A stretch of 6,512 nucleotides of DNA from an uncultured Micrococcales bacterium (lineage in GTDB: Bacteria; Actinomycetota; Actinomycetes; Actinomycetales; Microbacteriaceae): assembly GCA_903927775.1 (NCBI GenBank), contig CAIYOE010000060.1, positions 1 to 6,512 on the forward strand. Reading direction: 5' to 3'. The notes under the pieces are model-generated. The model saw nothing but the letters and a program-made list of their open reading frames with translations, searched no databases and was not told where the DNA came from. Both the position numbers and the translations under genes were made by a program. Shown piece by piece: positions 1 to 6,512 of this stretch (positions within the stretch are counted from its first letter, which is position 1; each line of letters begins with the position of its first letter).

Positions 1-1462
1 TTGGAGCGGCCAGGGCTCGCACGTGGTCGAGCGACAGAGCGTTGGTCGAACCCAGATTGGCGCCGGCGAATTGCTTATGCCGGGTGAGGTCACGCTGGCA
101 AAGGGACAGACCTATCAGGCGCCAACGGTTGTGGCCGCCTACGCCAAAGACGGCATCGATGGCGCCAGCCACCGTTTCCACCAGTGGGTTCGTGCACGTG
201 CCAACCACCCGACCAATGTTCGCCCTCGTCCGGTGACGCTGAACGTCTGGGAAGCGGTCTACATGGACCACCGACTCGACAAGCTAACCGCGTTAGCCGA
301 GGTCGCCGGGCAGATTGGCGTGGAGCGGTTTGTGCTAGACGACGGCTGGTTCGGTGCCCGCCGCGACGACCACGCGGGGTTAGGCGACTGGACTGTTGCA
401 ACGGAGGTGTGGCCAAACGGGCTTACCCCGTTGATAGATGTAGTCAAGGCCAACGGCATGGAGTTCGGGCTTTGGTTCGAAGGCGAGATGGTCAACGCCG
501 ACAGCGACCTTTATCGCGCTCATCCCGAGTGGATTTTGCACAGCGGCAACCGCACTCCCATCGAGGCCCGTTTCCAGCAGGTACTTGATCTAAGTCATCC
601 AGGAGCCTTCGAGCACATCCTTGGTCAGGTTGATGCCATTCTGAACCAGTACGACGTTCAGTACATCAAGTGGGATCACAACCGAACCCTGACCGAAGCG
701 GCGCACTTTGGCAAGGCCACCATGCGCAATCAGACCCTGGCCATTTACCGACTCTTCGATGAGCTGAAACTGCGCCACCCAGGATTGGAAATCGAGTCCT
801 GCGCCTCTGGCGGAGGTCGAATCGACCTAGGCATGATCGACCACGCCGACCGTTTCTGGACCAGCGACTGCAACGATGCGTTGGAGCGCCAGACCATTCA
901 GCGTTACACCTCGATTGCGATTCCACCGGAATTGCTGGGCACCCACATTGGACCCACCCACGCGCACAGCACCGGTCGCACTCACGAGCTGTCGTTCCGT
1001 GCTATCACAGCGCTGTTTGGTCATGCCGGACTGGAATGGGATCTAACTGAAACCACCCCAGCAGAGCGCGCAACGCTTAAATCCTGGACCGACTATTACA
1101 AGGCAAACCGCCAACTATTGCACTCGGGGCGAGTTGCACGGGTAGACGCCACCGACGCCTCCGCTTGGACCCACGGCGTGGTGGCCCAAGACGGTAGCCG
1201 GGCGATCTTTGCCTACGTGGCTCTGGGCATGAGCCAATTCGCACTACCGGCATCGATGCGCCTTGCCGGCCTGGATGCCAACGCGCTTTACGAGGTCAAG
1301 TTGGTGACGCCGGCCGGTGGTTATTTGAGCACGCAAAAGTTTGACCCCGATTGGATCAACGGCGTGACTGTCGATGGCGGGTTCCTGATGAACCAGGGTT
1401 TGCGTGCGCCGATCGTGAAGCCGGAAAATGCTTTTCTGCTTGAGGTAAAAAGAGTCAACTAA
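1..1462 (+). CDS. GH36 alpha-galactosidase, 5'-truncated by the window
   Basis: This encodes an alpha-galactosidase of glycoside hydrolase family 36, a retaining enzyme that removes terminal alpha-galactose from sugars such as melibiose or raffinose; the substrate is inferred. The first complete codon is at position 2 and reads WSG, a motif from late in the N-terminal beta domain, so the gene starts upstream and the GTG at 23 is internal. Counting from that W, 486 residues are visible; full family members have about 700 or more. Visible motifs are WEAVYMDH (W83), the DDGWFG loop (D113, D114), WFEGEMV (158 onward), KWDHN with the predicted nucleophile D225 (codon 674-676), CASGGGR (C267) and TSDCND with the predicted acid/base D289 (codon 866-868). 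A C-terminal beta domain follows. No signal peptide can be judged. It ends in TAA 19 nt before the transporter gene, suggesting cotranscription. Family is secure; exact substrate is not. Confidence 0.94.
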   Translation, partial: WSGQGSHVVERQSVGRTQIGAGELLMPGEVTLAKGQTYQAPTVVAAYAKDGIDGASHRFHQWVRARANHPTNVRPRPVTLNVWEAVYMDHRLDKLTALAEVAGQIGVERFVLDDGWFGARRDDHAGLGDWTVATEVWPNGLTPLIDVVKANGMEFGLWFEGEMVNADSDLYRAHPEWILHSGNRTPIEARFQQVLDLSHPGAFEHILGQVDAILNQYDVQYIKWDHNRTLTEAAHFGKATMRNQTLAIYRLFDELKLRHPGLEIESCASGGGRIDLGMIDHADRFWTSDCNDALERQTIQRYTSIAIPPELLGTHIGPTHAHSTGRTHELSFRAITALFGHAGLEWDLTETTPAERATLKSWTDYYKANRQLLHSGRVARVDATDASAWTHGVVAQDGSRAIFAYVALGMSQFALPASMRLAGLDANALYEVKLVTPAGGYLSTQKFDPDWINGVTVDGGFLMNQGLRAPIVKPENAFLLEVKRVN

Positions 1463-1481
1463 CGGGTTTAGGGTTGAATCT

Positions 1482-2756
1482 ATGGGTGCCCTAACAACCG
1501 CGATGATGTCCGTTTCTCGGTCGCGCAAAGCTCACAACGGGCTTGTAGGCGCATTCTTTATTCAAGGATTCCTGTCGCTCTCGTACATCCCGCGCATTCC
1601 GGAGCTTATCGACCAGATTCACGTTACTTTTGCCACCTGGGGCTTGATTCTTGGCCTTGCCACTCTGGGCGGAATGCTGCCGCTGGTCATGGCTAACCAT
1701 TTCATCAATCGTGTTGGAACCAGGCCAATCTTGCAGGTTATGTTTACCCTCGTTTGCCTGACGATGGCCATGTACGGTTTTGTAAACAATGGCTGGATGT
1801 TCTTTGGCTTGGCATTCACTCAGGCCTTCACCATGAGTTTTTTCAATGTGGCGTTGAACTCACACTCTGTGGTTTTCCAGAACCGAATCGGCCGCGTAAT
1901 CCTTGGTCGATTTCACGCCGCCTGGAGTATTGGAGCAGCCAGCGCCTCGATAGTGAGTGGCGCTTTGGCAACAGTTATCCCTTTCCGGGAATACATGGTT
2001 CTGATTACCAGCATCGCGGCTGTTGGGCTTTTTATCGCCTCGGCGATGCTGCTCGGCCCAGCCGAAGACGGCCACGAGCAAGAGAAAAAACGCGCCAAGT
2101 CCGTGGGTATTTTCAAGACCCCGAAATATGTTTCCCTGTTAGCTTTCGGTTTGTTCTGCGGGGTTTTCCCAGAACTGGTGATGATGGACTGGAGCGCGGT
2201 TTTTGCCAAGAACGCACTTCACCTAAACCCATCGCAGGTCGGATTGCCCTACACAATTTTTGCGGTCAGCATGATTATTGCTCGACTTTCAATTGGGCGC
2301 CTAACTCGAAATCGGCACCTGAGTAGCATCGCTAGCAAAGCGGCTATCGTTGCCTCGGTGTCTATGGCGCTAGCCGTTTTTATCGGCCCTATATTTGCCG
2401 GTATCGATCCGCTTCTGGCCGTATTAGTTACCGGAATATTTTGGGCTATTGCCGGACTTGGTACAGGCCCTCAAGTGCCGTCTTTCTTTAGCGCAAGCGG
2501 CAGCGTACCCGGAATGAGCACGGCTCAGGCCATGTCCCGAATGAGCCTCTTTACCTCGATCATCATCCTCGGAGCCAAGGTGATCATGGGGGCTCTAGCT
2601 CAGGGAATCAGCGTCCAGGTAGCCTTCATTTTCCCGATCGCCACGTATTTGGTAGCAAGTGTGATTGCCTCATCGGTGGCTAAAAAAGGCTACAAACCAG
2701 AGAAGGTCACCGGTTTCCCGATGACCTCTCCCGTAGATGTAATCCCAGAGGATTAG
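1482..2756 (+). CDS. MFS transporter, YbjJ/fucose-permease-like, 12 predicted helices
   Basis: This is a 424-residue inner-membrane protein of the major facilitator superfamily, a secondary transporter. Hydrophobic stretches predict 12 helices, near residues 20-38, 51-71, 83-101, 104-124, 142-165, 171-191, 216-235, 250-273, 284-306, 309-330, 349-373 and 378-400. A charged cytoplasmic loop (about 193-214, rich in E and K) separates the halves. The helix 2-3 loop carries NRVGTRP (76-82), resembling MFS motif A. FHAAWS (144-149) and MDWSAVF (235-241) resemble signatures of the YbjJ-like subgroup, from memory. The ATG at 1482 is preferred because AGGG (1470-1473) sits 8 nt upstream; ATGs at 1503 and 1506 lack such a site. 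It lies 19 nt after the alpha-galactosidase gene, so sugar uptake or sugar efflux is a reasonable inference, but the substrate is unknown. Its TAG overlaps the yajQ stop codon on the other strand. Confidence 0.88.
   Translation: MGALTTAMMSVSRSRKAHNGLVGAFFIQGFLSLSYIPRIPELIDQIHVTFATWGLILGLATLGGMLPLVMANHFINRVGTRPILQVMFTLVCLTMAMYGFVNNGWMFFGLAFTQAFTMSFFNVALNSHSVVFQNRIGRVILGRFHAAWSIGAASASIVSGALATVIPFREYMVLITSIAAVGLFIASAMLLGPAEDGHEQEKKRAKSVGIFKTPKYVSLLAFGLFCGVFPELVMMDWSAVFAKNALHLNPSQVGLPYTIFAVSMIIARLSIGRLTRNRHLSSIASKAAIVASVSMALAVFIGPIFAGIDPLLAVLVTGIFWAIAGLGTGPQVPSFFSASGSVPGMSTAQAMSRMSLFTSIIILGAKVIMGALAQGISVQVAFIFPIATYLVASVIASSVAKKGYKPEKVTGFPMTSPVDVIPED
2740..2755. other. Short palindrome spanning two convergent stop codons
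   Basis: TAATCC (2740-2745) and GGATTA (2750-2755) form a perfect 6-bp inverted repeat with a CAGA loop. It lies over the last codons of the MFS gene and the overlapping stop of yajQ. No T-run follows on either strand, so it is not a typical intrinsic terminator. It is the only hairpin I see at this junction and may simply be chance. Confidence 0.35.
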
Positions 2757-3241
2757 CGGAAGTTTGTGAACTGGATGTCGATTTCCAGGTCCTTGCTCTT
2801 TAGCAGCTGCATGGTTTCCTGAAGGTCGTCGCGGCTCTTGCTCTGAACTCGTAGTTCGTCGCCCTGGATGTTGGCCTTAACGCTCTTTGGGCCCTCTTCG
2901 CGGATGATCTTTGAAATCTTCTTGGCCTGGTCCTGTTCGATGCCGTCTTTCAAGGTGGCTTCGATTCGGTATTCCTTGCCGCTCGGGTAAGGCTTGCCTT
3001 CGTCGAGGCTTTTTAGAGAGATGCCGCGCTTGATCAGCTTGCTCTGGAACACGTCTAGCACCGCCAGAACGCGCTCTTCGCTGCTGGCCTTCATTAGGAT
3101 TTTGTCGCCAGACCAATCGATCTCTGCACCAACACCCTTAAAGTCGTAGCGCTGTTCGATCTCTTTTTGAGCCTGGTTGAGGGCGTTAGCCGCCTCTTGC
3201 TTGTCTACTTTTGAGACGATGTCGAATGATGAATCTGCCAT
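2753..3241 (-). CDS. yajQ: YajQ-family nucleotide/cyclic-di-GMP-binding protein
   Basis: This is a 162-residue soluble cytoplasmic protein of the YajQ family (two ferredoxin-like domains), essentially the usual family length. Recognisable features are the N-terminal SSFDIVSKVD, RYDFKG (31-36), KRGISLKSLD (71-80), a QGDELRVQSKSRDDLQ stretch (126-141) and the conserved end IQFTNFR. Some family members bind cyclic di-GMP and act as effectors with transcription factors in Xanthomonas; others were reported to bind nucleotides or tRNA. Which applies here cannot be told. The ATG at 3241 gives the family N-terminus. No strong Shine-Dalgarno precedes it, only a purine-rich AGATAG (3251-3256 on the minus strand) that overlaps the stop of the upstream repressor gene, so translational coupling is likely. 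It is downstream of that gene by 9 nt and overlaps the MFS stop codon by 4 bp on the opposite strand. Confidence 0.95.
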   Translation of the reverse strand: MADSSFDIVSKVDKQEAANALNQAQKEIEQRYDFKGVGAEIDWSGDKILMKASSEERVLAVLDVFQSKLIKRGISLKSLDEGKPYPSGKEYRIEATLKDGIEQDQAKKISKIIREEGPKSVKANIQGDELRVQSKSRDDLQETMQLLKSKDLEIDIQFTNFR

Positions 3242-3250
3242 GGTGAAATT

Positions 3251-4285
3251 CTATCTAGCCAAGTTGGCTGGTCGTGCGGTAGAGCTGCGAACCAAAAGTT
3301 CCACAGGCCAATCCACGTTTTCTTCGAGGTTTACAGGTTCGTTGTCGGTGGCGTCTTCAAGCACCTTCAATAGTCGCTCGGCGGTGTGACGACCCTGGCC
3401 GCGGACATCCTGGTTGATCGTGCTCAGGCCAAAAAAATCGCTCATGTCGTGGTTGTCCATGCCGATAACGCTCACGTCTTGCGGAACGCGCAGGCCCAAG
3501 TCCTTTACAGCCATGATCGCGCCAAAGCCCATCTCATCGCTGGAACACACAATGGCGGTTGGTGCGTTTCGAGGGTCGCCCAGGATCTGCTTGGCAGCGT
3601 GATACGCGCCCTTCATAGTGAAGTCGGCCGGGATAAACCAGGATTCGCGGATCGGAAGGCCCGCGGTCTTTAGCGCGTGCTCATAGCCGTGACGGCGCTT
3701 ACTCGGCTGCTTAAAATCCATCTCGGTTGGTTCCAGACCACCGATGTGGGCGATCTTGGTGTGGCCCAGACTTAGCAAATGTTCGGTGGCCAGCTTGCCA
3801 GCGGCAAAGTCATCGATGGTGAGGGTGCGGGCACCGGTGATAGGGCCGCCGATTCCCATGATGGGCTTGCGGGTTTTTGTGAGGTTTTCAAGTTCTTTGT
3901 CGCTGAGCTTTACGGCAATGGTGAGAACGCCGTCAACTCGTTTGCGAAGCAGGAAATCGCTGAAAATCTTTTCGCGCTGATCTAGGCCGCCGCTCAGGTT
4001 GTAAAGGGTGAGGTCATAGCCGTGTTCGATGAGTACGGTTTCAATGGCTTCTAGGGCAACACTGAAAAACCAGCGGTCGACAAATGGAACAACCACACCA
4101 ATGTTGCGGGTGCGCCCGGTGGCCAAGGTGTAGGCGCTAGAAGACGCCACGTAGCCAAGTTCCGCAGCTGCGGCCTCTACTTTTTGGCGCGCCTTGGCCG
4201 AAACATGCTCTTTTCCGCTCAGTGCTCTGGAAACGGTTGCGGTCGAAACTCCCGCTAGTCTTGCTACATCTTCAATGCCAGCCAT
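3251..4285 (-). CDS. LacI-family transcriptional regulator
   Basis: This is a 344-residue sugar-responsive DNA-binding protein of the LacI/GalR family, at the usual family length. Residues 4-23 are the helix-turn-helix (IEDVARLAGVSTATVSRAL). Residues about 46-58 are the hinge, ending LATGRT, with L54 the likely minor-groove leucine. A periplasmic-binding-protein-like effector domain starts at NIGVVVPFVDRWFF (61 onward) and includes the family stretches CSSDEMGFGA and VSVIGMDNHDMSDF in its C-terminal half. The ATG at 4285 is supported by AGGAA on the minus strand (4291-4295), with 5 nt between it and the ATG. The family usually binds palindromic operators as dimers, often represses its own or neighbouring sugar genes, and is released by a sugar. 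The nearby alpha-galactosidase and MFS genes are candidate targets, but yajQ lies between and no operator can be seen in front of them. The effector sugar is unknown. Confidence 0.93.
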   Translation of the reverse strand: MAGIEDVARLAGVSTATVSRALSGKEHVSAKARQKVEAAAAELGYVASSSAYTLATGRTRNIGVVVPFVDRWFFSVALEAIETVLIEHGYDLTLYNLSGGLDQREKIFSDFLLRKRVDGVLTIAVKLSDKELENLTKTRKPIMGIGGPITGARTLTIDDFAAGKLATEHLLSLGHTKIAHIGGLEPTEMDFKQPSKRRHGYEHALKTAGLPIRESWFIPADFTMKGAYHAAKQILGDPRNAPTAIVCSSDEMGFGAIMAVKDLGLRVPQDVSVIGMDNHDMSDFFGLSTINQDVRGQGRHTAERLLKVLEDATDNEPVNLEENVDWPVELLVRSSTARPANLAR

Positions 4286-4292
4286 GATTTTT

Positions 4293-4352
4293 CCTGTAAA
4301 TATTCAGTAAAAAATGTAATTGCTTACAATCTAGCGGCAAAAGCCTTACAGG
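4293..4352. promoter_or_regulatory. Candidate operator: nested TGTAA/TTACA half-sites
   Basis: The gap upstream of the repressor gene carries TGTAA at 4295-4299 and 4315-4319 and its complement TTACA at 4324-4328 and 4346-4350. The inner pair forms the 14-bp palindrome TGTAATTGCTTACA. The outer pair extends to CCTGTAA/TTACAGG (4293-4299 and 4346-4352). The two pairs are almost concentric, and half-sites on each side are 20 and 22 bp apart, about two helical turns. LacI-family dimers often bind 14-bp sites of the TGTAA-N4-TTACA kind, normally with a central CG, which is absent here. Autoregulation by the adjacent repressor is the simplest inference. Confidence 0.5.
4313..4340 (-). promoter_or_regulatory. 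Candidate promoter of the lacI-yajQ operon
   Basis: On the minus strand, TTGCCG (4335-4340) and TACATT (4313-4318) are separated by 16 bp and resemble -35 and -10 elements. The -10 would overlap the inner operator half-site, suiting repression. Other pairings are possible in this AT-rich stretch, for example TTGTAA with TGAATA, so the exact promoter is uncertain. Confidence 0.35.
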
Positions 4353-4362
4353 CAAATCCGAT

Positions 4363-4391
4363 TTCCTCAGGAGTGGCACATCGGGTATTGT
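4363..4391 (+). promoter_or_regulatory. Weak candidate promoter for tRNA-Tyr
   Basis: TATTGT (4386-4391) could serve as a -10 element, and TTCCTC (4363-4368) lies 17 bp upstream as a poor -35. This would start transcription near 4397 and give a leader of roughly 17 nt. The match is weak and is offered only because some promoter must lie between the divergent repressor gene and the tRNA. Confidence 0.22.
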
Positions 4392-4413
4392 TGTAGGGTT
4401 GCCTAGCAACAAT
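4387..4413. repeat. Inverted repeats abutting the tRNA 5' end
   Basis: ATTGTTG (4387-4393) and CAACAAT (4407-4413) form a 7-bp inverted repeat whose right arm ends at the base before the mature tRNA. An alternative internal hairpin, GTTGC (4398-4402) with GCAAC (4406-4410) and a CTA loop, lies in the same segment. The second would fit wholly in a short precursor leader. Function is unknown; leader structure or a protein site are both possible. Confidence 0.4.
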
Positions 4414-4495
4414 GGCTAGTTACCCAAGCGGCCAAAGGGATCTGACTGTAAATCAGCCGGCTCAGCCTTCGGGGGTTCGAATCCCTCACTAGCCA
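4414..4495 (+). tRNA. tRNA-Tyr (anticodon GTA)
   Basis: This 82-nt gene folds as a class II tRNA. The acceptor stem is GGCTAGT (4414-4420) with ACTAGCC (4488-4494), followed by discriminator A4495. The D arm uses CCC/GGG (4423-4425, 4437-4439). The anticodon GTA is at 4448-4450, in a stem with four good pairs and an outer T-C mismatch (4441, 4457). A long variable arm with GGC/GCC pairs (4459-4461, 4465-4467) fits tyrosine tRNA. The T arm is GGGGG/CCCTC around the TTCGAAT loop (4476-4482). The bases after the discriminator are CAG, so the CCA tail is not encoded and must be added by nucleotidyltransferase. The gene is transcribed away from the repressor and is followed 4 nt later by a terminator, so it looks like a single-gene unit. 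Confidence 0.97.
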
Positions 4496-4499
4496 CAGA

Positions 4500-4535
4500 A
4501 AAACCCCCGACAGGACAAACCCTGCCGGGGGTTTT
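4500..4535 (+). terminator. Intrinsic terminator after tRNA-Tyr, probably bidirectional
   Basis: AAAACCCCCG (4500-4509) pairs with CGGGGGTTTT (4526-4535). After one A-C mismatch, CAGG (4511-4514) pairs with CCTG (4521-4524) around an ACAAAC loop. A very stable GC stem followed by TTTT is typical of Rho-independent termination. The flanking A-run provides five T residues on the minus strand, so it could also stop antisense transcription. It insulates icd from the tRNA. Confidence 0.9.
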
Positions 4536-4554
4536 CCGCTTCTTTATGCCCTGA

Positions 4555-6512
<1,958 letters not shown>

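Noticed and set aside
23..25. GTG as start of the alpha-galactosidase
   Set aside because: The frame is open to the left edge and the seven preceding codons read WSGQGSH, part of the family. The gene begins outside the window.
1754..2326. 190-residue plus-strand open frame inside the MFS gene
   Set aside because: It is an out-of-frame shadow of the transporter, rich in R, W and C with no membrane pattern. The transporter frame has coherent helices and motifs.
4414..4535. tRNA-Tyr as an integration site for a mobile element
   Set aside because: No second copy of the tRNA 3' end, no integrase and no direct repeats were seen in the window.

Overview
The window looks like chromosomal DNA from an actinomycete of moderate G+C, plausibly a small-genome Microbacteriaceae relative such as the freshwater Rhodoluna/Aquiluna type. 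This is an inference from protein flavour: a monomeric isocitrate dehydrogenase with a GTG start, a LacI regulator with an actinobacterial-style hinge, a YajQ protein, and a tRNA-Tyr gene without a complete encoded CCA end. The sequence alone does not prove the taxon. Most of the window is ordinary, dense bacterial coding DNA. I see no transposon, phage, CRISPR or toxin/defence gene.

Layout. Positions 1-1462 (+) hold the C-terminal two thirds of a GH36 alpha-galactosidase that enters from upstream. A 12-helix MFS transporter (1482-2756, +) follows after 19 nt and is probably cotranscribed. It ends tail to tail with yajQ (2753-3241, -), the two stop codons overlapping by 4 bp inside a small palindrome. 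Nine bases upstream of yajQ on the same strand is a LacI-family repressor gene (3251-4285, -), so repressor and yajQ look like one operon. The 128-bp gap 4286-4413 is a divergent regulatory region serving the repressor (-) and a tRNA-Tyr gene (4414-4495, +). It contains a nearly concentric set of four TGTAA/TTACA half-sites. A strong intrinsic terminator (4500-4535) closes the tRNA unit. The 149-bp gap 4496-4644 holds that terminator and an 8-bp-arm palindrome (4603-4622). The NADP-dependent monomeric isocitrate dehydrogenase gene (4645 to beyond the window end, +) follows. This gene is open across the right edge with 622 codons visible and no frameshift.

How the genes fit together. The alpha-galactosidase and transporter form a plausible sugar-use unit, and the LacI protein is a candidate regulator of it. 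The sugar and the regulator's true targets cannot be read from this window because the upstream promoter of the alpha-galactosidase operon is outside it. yajQ, tRNA-Tyr and icd are housekeeping genes. The least explained signals are the two palindromes with the shared core GTAA-N4-TTAC, one in front of the repressor and one in front of icd, and the structured leader of the tRNA.
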